Source: Pegea sp. RAD2-039 (Eukaryota; Chordata; Thaliacea; Salpida; Salpidae). From it: a stretch of DNA of 64,000 nt. The notes beneath the pieces are model-generated. The model searched no databases, had not been told where the DNA came from, and saw only the letters and a list, made by a program, of their open reading frames with translations. Numbering within the stretch: position 1 is the stretch's first letter; each line of letters opens with the position of its first letter. This document shows positions 48,401 through 57,870 of this stretch, piece by piece. Both the position numbers and the translations under genes were made by a program. The stretch covers positions 372,001 through 436,000 of the forward strand of contig JAQGEQ010000283.1 in the NCBI GenBank assembly GCA_034620365.1, written 5' to 3'.

Positions 48401-48515
48401 AGCTTTTTTCCTTCAACATTTTGGAATCGACAATCTGTCGATGAACTTTAAATAGATTTGACTTTCTGCAAAATATTATTTTCAACTTATGTTATTAATA
48501 CCAACATTTGAAAAT
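45411..48515 (-). repeat. Delta block, reversed copy 1
   Basis: This is the reverse complement of 23551-27001 with two losses: about 190 bp missing near 45540 and about 320 bp missing at 47750 compared with the 57.9-61.5 kb copy. ATCGACAATCTGTCGAT occurs at about 46874 and 48423, once per sub-repeat. Confidence 0.75.
47057..47347 (-). CDS. Hypothetical 96-aa ORF of the delta block, copy 2
   Basis: This is the same frame as at 24936-25226, read on the minus strand, intact from ATG to stop. Substitutions include LLFHNN to LMFHNS and FDLII to FHLLI. No recognised domain; the coding status is as doubtful as for copy 1. Confidence 0.3.
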   Translation of the reverse strand: MKFIGWLINLYMSTSCLFQNPARFQDLIRLMFHNSSLTIISFHLLIVKTKVNFNNYFLFYNFDLFRTLTKCFPLTTILNYFFYLIKLIFYKKFIKD

Positions 48516-49217
48516 ACATTCAATAACACAACGTATTTAATAGATAAGATAAATCATATTTTCTTGTTCTAAACGGTGGTTTCTTTTCTTTAATTGGGAA
48601 AAAATGAAATTGAGTTAAGTATAATAATATTCTTCGTAAGAAAAAAATTTTTATTTTAAAATTGAACCAACAAACACTAAATTGAAGCAAGTTTATGAAA
48701 CCCATACAAGTTATTAAAAAATGTTTCTGAAAAGTATTTTTTCTGAAATTTGGAAATTGTTTTACATTTTGAAGTTGAATTATTTTCAACGAATCTTAAC
48801 TGTTCAATCTTTTAAAGGTTTTTTTAAATTTGTTTCATGAGTTTCATCCATCAAAACAGATTTAATGAAAAATTTTATAAGAAGTTATTAATAAAAAAAA
48901 ATCGTTGTTTAAAACGATGAAGGCAAATTAATTATTTAATAAAAATATTTGAAATTACTCATACTGAGTTCAATCGGAAAATTGTTCAATGAAAAAATTG
49001 ATTTTATTCAAATCCAAAGAATAATCGTTAAATTAAAATAATTTTGTACAAACTACGAAGTCAACATCTATTGAACTGATAATGATTGTATATTATGTGA
49101 GCACAACAAAGTTTAACAATTTATTTAAAGTAATATTGCAAAAACTATTAAAATTCTGATCACCTATTAAAAAAGGTTATTTTGTTGAGAAAGTCTTAAA
49201 GGTTGTATCAGTTGATG
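48516..49217. repeat. Theta module, copy 1
   Basis: Positions 48590-49217 match 63258-63885 nearly base for base. The 1.7 kb that separates delta from theta in the second copy is absent here. An open frame at 48520-48789 (-) spans the junction and has no intact partner, so I do not call it a gene. Confidence 0.65.
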
Positions 49218-50689
49218 GAAAAAAGGTTTTACTGAATACAGTAATTAATCGCTAGAAAAACTTGATTTCAGAAAAAAAAGGATTAAAGTGATATAACAAC
49301 TATGTACCATCTACAAAGCAATGATTAACTAAAGTGTTAAGATAGAATTTCAAAAGAGCAGTAAGAAGTACATTTTAGTTCACAAAGCTACAAACAATAA
49401 GTTGAAAAGTAGTGTTGTTATTGTTAGTAGTGAAAGTAGAATATTTTACCATTTGCGTAAATGTTTCATCCCCTATTACTCTATATACATAGTTCATTCT
49501 GTAGTCAACACTGGTTTGTTAGTAGTGTTTTGTTAGTTTTCTTTGTTATTAGTTTACAATTACAAATTGAATAAAGCTAAAGATGAACGTTTTCAGATAT
49601 GGAGTTTTAATATCAGATTTTCAAAACTATTTAAAATAAAAGTTTTGGCTAAATACTCCTGTCTGTCAAATTAATAGATTTTAAATTAAATTTTGTTAGT
49701 TTATGTTGCCTTATCTGTTATAAAATACTTATACATTACAAGGGAATTAAATTATTGATTTTTGTTAATTGAACTTTTCATGTTTAACTATATTATTGTA
49801 TTTAATAACATGAAGAAGTGACTGGTTTAAGATCTAAAGTTTTAAAAATTAAATAAATATTTGATTTACTTTTAAAAAAATATTTAGTTTCCATTCTCAA
49901 ATTAATAACTTTGATCAAAAATTATAATAAATATAATTACAAGATAAATAATTGCATAATCGTTAATAGGTAATAAATAGTGAGAATATAACAGCCATAG
50001 TAACTGAAATACTAGATCTCAATAAACAGATTTATAAATCACTTTTGCTTCATCAATATCTACTTACAAACACTTTTAGTCAATTCTCTAAAAACAGATT
50101 ACAGTTTCTGATACAATTTATGTCAGTGGATTGATTCAGTCAGATAAAGACTTTAATTAACTCTTTCTAAGCTTTGAGCAAGGCTAACAGACAAAAGTTG
50201 TTTTAACTTTCTTCAACTCGATGGTGCAAATGGGGCCACTGTGACCTTCTTACTGGCTGCAGTAACCGCTTTGCACAGTACCTTCACGCTATTTGGGGCT
50301 CATTTAGGTTATTTTAAGTTTTGAGTTAGTGGTTTACAAAAAAGCTTGTATAAAAATAAATTAATTAATTTTGATGACAAAAGTTTTATTCATTGTTTTC
50401 TTTACATCATTTCATATCAATTTAGATCTTGCATTCTAAGGTTTTTAATTTCTAAACAAATTGTTTAATTGATATTTTAAAATAGAACATCACTTTTTTG
50501 TCTTGATCACTTTTTTGGTAATTTGATTTTGAGGCAAATTTAGGATTTTGGTTTAGATTAAAGCTGTCAAAGCTCAAGAAAAAAGTAATCTTCAAAAACT
50601 TTTGGAGAAATTATAATTTTGAAAGCAACGTTGGAAACAAAAAAACTCACTTGCACGTAGATTATGATGACAGGATCAAAGTTTTACAA
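49218..50689 (+). repeat. Mosaic of 5'-flank, eta and gamma modules
   Basis: Positions 49240-49575 match 36340-36690 and 49575-49800 are eta. Positions 49800-50530 match 37660-38400 with the sister relic missing between. The last 100 bases (50590-50690) are a reversed piece of the ZNF 5' flank. No gene. Confidence 0.6.
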
Positions 50690-51250
50690 GTTTCGGAAGC
50701 TCCACTTAATCGAACTCTTCCTGCTGCAGTCCCCAAGCAACTCTGCAAGTCACCTAGAGCACCGCTTCCCACCTCAAGAGTTCTACGGTCTAAACCAGCC
50801 ACGGTCGAGCTACACCAACATCGGCTCCATCTGCAGCTCCCAAGTGACCGCGCGCACAAGTAACCTAGAACACCGCGACCCAGCTCTAGAGCCATTCGTT
50901 CAAAACCAACAACGATCGACACGACTACTTCACTATAACCTCGGCTCCCTCTGCAGCTCCCAAGTGACTGCGCGCGCAAGTCACCTAGAACACCGCGTCC
51001 CAGCTCTGGAGCTCCCTTCTCTATGGAGTACACGACTCAAGATCCTATTGATGTTATTAGGACCCCTCATCGCTTACCCATCACGACGGTCTAGCTACGC
51101 TTTCACCTGGGTGAACGAGCTCACGCTCACCCCTATCGTTTCAAGACAAGATTTACACCGATACATGCTGTCAACTATGGTTGTACCCACCTGGTACAAC
51201 CCCTCCACACCTAGGATACCGATAATGACACCATATTGCCATAGAAGTTT
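50690..51250. other. GC-rich island with internal repeats
   Basis: About 560 bp with more than half G+C in a window of about one quarter. Three related units of 110-120 bp lie at about 50710, 50821 and 50941; the last two share TCGGCTCC-TCTGCAGCTCCCAAGTGAC at exact 120-bp spacing. Frames are open on both strands (50664-51266 plus; 50662-51033 minus), as expected for GC-rich DNA. The plus frame shows the protein repeat CSSQVTAR-S-LEHR-PALE. I recognise no family. The flanks are ordinary AT-rich modules, so this looks like an inserted foreign or mobile segment. Confidence 0.7.
51179..51201 (+). other. Hairpin near the end of the GC-rich island
   Basis: Perfect 9-bp arms GGTTGTACC (51179-51187) and GGTACAACC (51193-51201) enclose a five-base loop. 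A weaker GGGTGA/TCACCC pair lies at 51109-51114 and 51127-51132. Confidence 0.6.
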
Positions 51251-51470
51251 TCGATGGTTTGGTTAGGTGTTTTGGTTTGTTTTAGTTTGCTTTGATAATT
51301 AGAGTTCCATTTAAATTAGCAACTTAATGGTTGGTTCGATAATTAGAATTACCAAGAGCTGAAATGGATCTACAGTTATATATCTAGCGTAGAAGTAGTA
51401 AACCCAATAGTTTAAAACACTCTAGCAACTTGCTTACAAGAATATTAATCGTAAAGTTTAAAAATGATTA
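51251..51470. repeat. Fragment of the ZNF-C/E duplication
   Basis: The sequence TCGATGGTTTGGTTAGGTGT and its downstream neighbours match 32275-32480 and 16440-16660. It is cut on the left by the GC-rich island. Confidence 0.6.
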
Positions 51471-51479
51471 ATTTCATTA

Positions 51480-51700
51480 CGAGTTCTTTTGTGAATTATA
51501 AGTTTAGATTTAGATTTTAAATGTTTATTACAAACTATGCATTCATTCTTTTTCCTGAAAGAAGATATATATTTTTTTACAAGTCTGATATATTTTTCTT
51601 TGACTGCTTTTGCAGTCTTGCTAATTTCTTAATAAGAGCACTAATTTTATCTCTGTTTATGTTGTTTATACTAGTTTGATTTGCGTAACACCCTTATAAA
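51480..51700 (-). pseudogene. Sister-family zinc-finger relic r2
   Basis: On the minus strand the N-terminal part (an AATCAAACTAG start, then CAGAGATAAAATTAG) and one finger (NECIVCNKHLKSKSKLIIHKRTR) are readable and match relics r1 and r3 and the start of ZNF-B. The finger lies at about 51485-51560. Multiple stops. It is oriented away from ZNF-G, with the eta module and the ZNF 5' flank between them. Confidence 0.72.
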
Positions 51701-54276
51701 AGGAGTTTTAAACTAAATATTAAGATGTATGCATGAAAGTAAAAGGTTCAAACAGTTGCAAACAAATTAGACCATACTTCTATAGATTTTAAGAAAAAAA
51801 TTTTAAACAGTTTTATCCAATATCTAAGTATTAATTTTTCAATAAAATTTAAATTTATGATGTAACATACATTGAGAGCAACAATTAATTCAAAAAATGT
51901 TTTAAAAGTTTTTTTTAAGTCTTAATGATAAATATAATAGAGTCAATATTTTCAATATACTCAATAAATTCAAATTTAAGTGTTGATTTTGATTTACTTA
52001 TAATGCAGAAAATAAATGGAAATGAAAATTGAAACTTTAAAACAAATTAAAATACTAAAAAAGTTAAACATGAAACTAATAAGGCACAATCATATATCAG
52101 ATATGTAGGCAATATAAATTAAAAAAAAATAATTTAATACCCTTGTAATGTATAAGAATTGTATAACAGTTAAGGCAATTTAAGCGAACAAATTTTAATT
52201 CAATTCTAATTATTTGACAGACAGAAGTATTTAGCTAAAACTTTTCTTTTGAATAGTTTTGAAAATCTGATTTTAAAACTCCATATCTGAAAACTTCCAT
52301 ATTTAACTTTATTCAATTGGTAAAAGGAAACTAATAACAAAGATAACTAACAAAACACTACTAACAAACCAGTGCCGACTACAGAATGATCTACATATAT
52401 AGAGTAATAGGGGATGAAACATTTACGTAAATATTCTAATATCACTACTAACAATAACAACACTACTTTTCAACCTTATTGTTTGTAGCTTTGTGAATTA
52501 AAATGTACCTATTACTGTTCTTCTTGAAATTCTACCTTAACACTTTACATAATCATTTCTTTGTAGATGGTACATAGTTGTTATATCACTTTAATATCCA
52601 TTTTTGTGAAAAAAAAGTTTTTCTAGTACTTAATTACTGTATTCAGCCAAACATACCCACAGACTCATCCAAAAATAATAATACCTTTTAGATTAGTTTT
52701 CAGAGGTTTTATAAAAAAAAACTTTAAATGATTAATATCTATAAGTATTTCTTGAAATTTATTGTTCATTTGTAACTTTAAAAAATAAAAAATAATAAAA
52801 ACTGAATGAACAAATACTCTTACAAAGTTTGGATTTTGCAGTTACTTTTTAATAATATAGAAATGTAATGTACCAAAAAGTCGCTTTATAATATTAAACA
52901 GCAAAAGTATCCAAATGTTAATCAGCAACCAACAAAATCAAAATAGCAAAAGCTTATATAACTTTGATATTCTAATCAAAATTTGCTTGCAAAGATTGTT
53001 TTGTTTCTAACATTACTTTCAGAATTAGAATTTCTCCAAACTGTTTTGAAGATTAATAATACTTTTTTATAAATCAAACATATATATATTCTTAAGAAGA
53101 CTTTGACCAACAGTTTAAATGTTTGGTAACGTCATTTGTGTTATATATATTATTATAATTATATTAAATTATAAGGTTTTGTTGCTCTTTTTTGCTTCTT
53201 TTAGTTACTTGTAAACTTAATGCCAATAAAGAAAAATGATTGTTGGTAGATGATCCTGAAAGATTTTCGATTTTGTGTAAACTTATGTAGCTTATCTAAT
53301 TTTATAAGACATTTGCTAGTATTGATTTTTGTGAAGTTATTGCAGGTATAGAGTTTAGACATCAACTTTTCAAACCTTTTTAAAATAAAAATGATTAGTA
53401 AATTTCAAATGAAAATTTGAAGTGAATGGTTAACACTGTCAGAGTATTAGACTTTAAGTCAATTTTTGTTAGATTATCTTGGTTTGTAAGTTATAAATTC
53501 TTTATACATTTCCATGATATTTAAATATCTATTTTTTAAAGTTGAGCTTATCATTTTTAAATTAATTCAATAAGTCAATATCAACTCTTGAATTTTCATT
53601 AAAATATTCTCTATATATAACTGATATATAATATATATATATAAATATTACTAGGTATATTTGTAATTAAAAATAACTAGAAATAGTTTGATATATTTTT
53701 TGATTAATCGTTGCTCACTATTAATGTACATCGTACAAGTTAATTCTATTGAGGAATTTACACTTGAAAATGAGATAAATAACTGCAGATTAAAATCTGT
53801 AAAATTAAGGTTTAAATTCTTGTTGGTCTGTTTTAAATACTGTTAAATCTTATATCTTTAAAATGCTTTTTAATTTTTATTTTCTGAACTCATGTTATCA
53901 TTTTCACAAGCAAACGTGTTTTGCCCTCGTAACTGCTATATGTAAAACAATAATACCTTTTCTATAGAAGAATTTTTTTATATTTATTTATTATAGAATT
54001 GGATATTTTGTTTTCTAAATATTGAACTATAACCAACAATTTGTGAAAATACTTGCAAAAGTTTACAAAAAATTGTTGTTCAAATTCGTTTTAAATAAAA
54101 TTATGTATATAGAACATCAAAAGTTTCTGGTTAAGACTTGTAAAAAACTTGATCTAAACTTGATTGTTATCATTAGTACACAAACTTTGTATATCATATA
54201 AAAATAATATATCACTTAATACTAAAAATATTTTATATGTAAATTTTAAAATTAAAAAAGTTTTTTTTTTCTTCAG
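51701..54276 (+). repeat. Reversed eta module and 5' flank of ZNF-G
   Basis: Positions 51720-52330 are eta reversed. Positions 52330-54280 are the family 5' flank in plus orientation, ending in a T10 tract and CTTCAG, 15 bases before the ATG. An AT microsatellite lies at about 53620-53645. No exon can be recognised. Confidence 0.65.
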
Positions 54277-54291
54277 CCTATTAACTTGAAA

Positions 54292-55674
54292 ATGAACTTG
54301 ATACAAGGCAGCAACTTTGCACGAAAAAGAAAACTGTCATCAGACGATGATGAGAAAAGTTTTAATAATAAAACTGCAGCAAAGAAAATTTTGTTAAACA
54401 CTTCTGGTGGAGTATATAGCTTGTATAAGAGTCATGCTGATCAAACTAGTTTAAATAATACTATAGATATTCCAACAACTACAAGTTTCCCTTATAAAGA
54501 GTCTAACAGAGATAAGAAAGCATTCAAAGGGAAAGAAAATAATGAAGAAAACAAACAATCATCTAATTTCAAAATAAAATATGAATGCTTAGATTGTAAC
54601 AAGAAATTTAATTGCAAATCTCACCTTGTTTGTCATAAAAGAACTCATACTGGTGAGAAGCCATATGAATGTGTTGTTTGTGAAAAGAAGTTTAGTCAAA
54701 ATTCCAATCTTTTAACTCATGAAAAAACTCATACTGGTGAGAAGCCATATGAATGCATTGTTTGTGAAAGAAAATTTAGTCAAAATTCCAATATTTTAAC
54801 TCATGAAAAAACTCATACTGGTGAGAAGCCATATGAATGCATTGTTTGTGAAAGAAAATTTAGTCAAAAAACCCATTTGTTATGCCATGAAAGAACTCAT
54901 ACTGGTGAGAAACCACATGAATGTGTTGTTTGTGAAAGAAAATTTAGTCAAAAACATCATTTGTTAGGTCATGAAAGAACTCATACTGGTGAGAAACCAT
55001 AGGAATGTGTTGTTTGTGAAAAGAAGTTTAGTCAAAATTCCAATCTTTTAACTCATGAAAAAACTCATACTGGTGAGAAGCCATATGAATGCATTGTTTG
55101 TGAAAGAAAATTTAGTCAAAAAACCCATTTGTTATGCCATGAAAGAACTCATACTGGTGAGAAACCACATGAATGTGTTGTTTGTGAAAGAAAATTTAGT
55201 CAAAAACATCATTTGTTAAGTCATGAAAGAACTCATACTGGTGAGAAGCCATATGAATGCATTGTTTGTGAAAGAAAATTTAGTCAAAAAACCCATTTGT
55301 TATGCCATGAAAGAACTCATACTGGTGAGAAACCATATGAATGTCTTGTTTGTGAAAGAAAGTTTAGTCGAAAATCTAGTCTTTTAAGTCATGAAAGAAC
55401 TCATACTGGTGAGAAGCCATATGAATGTGTTGTTTGTGAAAAGAAGTTTAGTCATAGGTCTAGTCTTCTATGTCATGAAAGGACCCATACTGGTGAGAAA
55501 CCATTTAAATGCATTGTTTGTGAAAGAAAATTTAGTCATAGGTCTAGTCTTCTATGTCATGAAAGAACCCATACTGGTGAGAAGCCATATGAATGTGCTG
55601 TTTGTGGAAGAAGATTTGCCCGAAATTCCAATCTTGTAATTCATGAAAGGACTCATACTGGCGAGAAACCATAG
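54292..55674 (+). pseudogene. ZNF-G, C2H2 zinc-finger gene with one internal stop, 13 fingers
   Basis: The ATG at 54292 follows the acceptor. The family N-terminus ([14 protein letters not shown]...) and 13 fingers lie in one continuous frame, interrupted only by TAG at 55000-55002. There the Tyr codon at the start of finger 6 has changed from TAT to TAG. A terminated product would be 236 residues with five fingers; otherwise the frame runs to the usual terminal TAG. Fingers 2-5 and 6-8 are related blocks, with fingers 2 and 6 exactly 336 bp apart. [17 protein letters not shown] occurs twice (fingers 5 and 8). One lesion only, so it is either a very young pseudogene, a truncated but active gene, or a sequencing or allelic difference. 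AATAAA lies at 55804-55809. Confidence 0.85.
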
Positions 55675-56720
55675 GAATATGTTTTTTTTTTAAAAAAAAA
55701 ATTAGTTGAAATTCAAGTTGATTACGCTATGAAATGATGCATGTTTCTTAGAAAAAGTGAGATCATTTTGCCGATAAATGTTTACTCACAATTTATAAGA
55801 ATGAATAAACAGCTTTGTGAAGATCAGAGGGTTTAAAAATATAATTTTTAAAATTGTTTTTTCAGTTTGAGTTGTTTTTATCTTATTTATATTTGTTTTA
55901 ATGATCAAATGGTGTATGTTACAGTAAATAATAATGATTTGAAAAGTTGTTTTTCTTTTATTGTTTGTGATCGGCGGTGTGCATTTGTTTTTGTAAACGA
56001 ACTATATCTTCGTTCTTATTCCAACTTTTTTTAAACTCACAAGTTTTTTCTTGTATTTTATATATTATCAAAAAGCTACTGTATTTAGATTTTAATTTCT
56101 TAGTTAATCAATGCTGTGTAAACTGCTGATAGTTATAAGATTTTTGTTAAGAAATCCGTTAAAATCTTTTTAAATTTCTGCAACTTATTACTCTTTGCAA
56201 TTAGTTTTTATTTTTTTAATTGAAACTTCAGTTTTTAGTAGATACTTAAAATAATTTCAAGAAAATAAAGTTTTAAAATTTTTTAAATTCATAAAATCTT
56301 TTTTTTCAAACCTAATGCTATTTTATTTATCATTTCATTTTAGAAATAAATACTTTTTAATAAATCATTACATCATAATTAATCCCTTCTGATATAGCAC
56401 TAAGCTGTTTATTACCCGAATGGTTAAAACTAACTTAAAAGATTGAGTTGATGAAAAATTGAAATAATTATCTAAATTTCTTAAACTTTGTTAGCAAGCC
56501 AGTTATTACGTCAGTAGAAGAAATACTTGCTTAATGTTTGCCAGTAAGTTCAGTTTAAACTATTTTGTAATAGTATTATTTTAAGTTGTCAATTTAGATT
56601 TAATAATATTCTTTTTCTCTTAAATTACTTTCAGTATATCTAAACACAATTACTTTTTCAACTGAATTACTTTCAGCAAAAAAGATAAGATTAAAACATC
56701 CAACTTTAGTTTGCCGATGT
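55675..56720 (+). repeat. 3'-flank duplicon, copy behind ZNF-G
   Basis: This is the same duplicon as at 1259, cut short near 56720 where a piece of the distal 5' flank (GTGTTTGTTAGTAGTGTTTT) begins. The decayed extra finger at its start is the most eroded copy. Confidence 0.75.
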
Positions 56721-57408
56721 AATTGACAGTGTTTGTTAGTAGTGTTTTGTTAGTTATCTTTGTTTTTACTGTTTTTTAGTTATCTTTGTTATTAGTTTCG
56801 TTTTTCAAATTCAATAAAGCTAAAGATGAAAGTTTTCAGATATGAAGTATTAATATCAGAGTTTCAAAACTATTCAAAATAAAAGTTTTAGCTAAATGCT
56901 CTTGGCTGTCAAATAATTAGAATTGAATTAAATTTTGCTAGTTTATATTGCCTTATCTGTTGTTCAATTCTTATACATTACAAGGGTATCAAATTATTGA
57001 TTTTCTTTAATTGAGCTTTTTATATTTAATTTCTTCTGTATTATATTTTGTCTTTAAAGTTTCAATTTTCATTTCCATTTATTTTCTGCATTATAAGTAA
57101 ATCAAAATCAACACTTAAATTTGAATTTATTGAGTATATTGAAAATATTGAGTTTATTATATTTATCATTAAAACATAAAAAAAAACTTTTAAAACATTT
57201 TTTGAATTAATTGTTGCTCTCAATGTATGTTACATCATAAATTTATATTTTATTGAAGAATTAACACTTAGATATTGGATAAAACTATTTTAATTTTTTT
57301 CTTAAAATCTTTAGAAGTAGGTTACAATTTGTTTTCATCTGTTTGAACGTTTTTTTTTCTTCTATACATTATAATATTTAGTCTACAACTCCTTTTATAA
57401 GGGTTCCA
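56721..57408 (+). repeat. 5'-flank piece and eta module
   Basis: Positions 56721-56815 match 36625-36690, followed by eta (56815-57400). The segment leads directly into relic r3. No gene. Confidence 0.6.
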
Positions 57409-57614
57409 CGTAGATCAAGCTAGCTTAATCAAAAAAAGCAGAGATAAATTAAGTGTACCTTACTCTTATTAAGATATTAGCAAGACTACAAAGCAGTCAA
57501 AGAAAAATATACCAGACTTTTAAATAAAAATAAATCTCTTTTCAGGAGCAAGAATGAATGCATAGTTTGTAACAAACATTTATAATTCAAATCTAAAGTT
57601 ATAATTCACGAAAG
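57409..57614 (+). pseudogene. Sister-family zinc-finger relic r3
   Basis: Decayed N-terminal part (VDQASLIKKSRDKLSVPYSY, stop, DISKTTKQSKKN) and the first part of one finger (NECIVCNKHL, a stop, then SKVIIHER), cut at 57614. It is the closest relative of r1 and r2. Confidence 0.7.
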
Positions 57615-57870
57615 ACAGTACTACTTAGTATGATCAATGAAAAATTTAAATATTTATTCTTTAGTCTAAGAATTAGGATCAACAAAAATTTTTTTAAGAT
57701 TTATTGACAATCTTATTTCTTTTACAAAAGATGATAAATAAACGAAACTGTAAAGTTTTATGTTTTGAGTTTTGATTTGATTATTTTTAATTAACTTTAA
57801 ATTCATTTTTATGGAATCCATCGATTCTCTAACAGCCAGATAACCACAAATATTAAACTGAATTCATGAT
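57612..57870. repeat. Distal module piece plus reversed alpha end
   Basis: The sequence TACTACTTAGTATGATCAAT matches 3012 and 45168. From 57690 it is the same reversed alpha segment that precedes the delta copy at 45240-45410. Confidence 0.6.

Noticed and set aside
48520-48789. An 89-codon minus-strand gene
   Set aside because: It spans a deletion junction between the delta and theta modules, and no intact equivalent exists at 63.3 kb.
50664-51266. A 200-codon protein gene in the GC-rich island
   Set aside because: Frames are open on both strands because stops are rare in GC-rich DNA. The start lies in a flanking AT-rich repeat module and no domain is recognisable.
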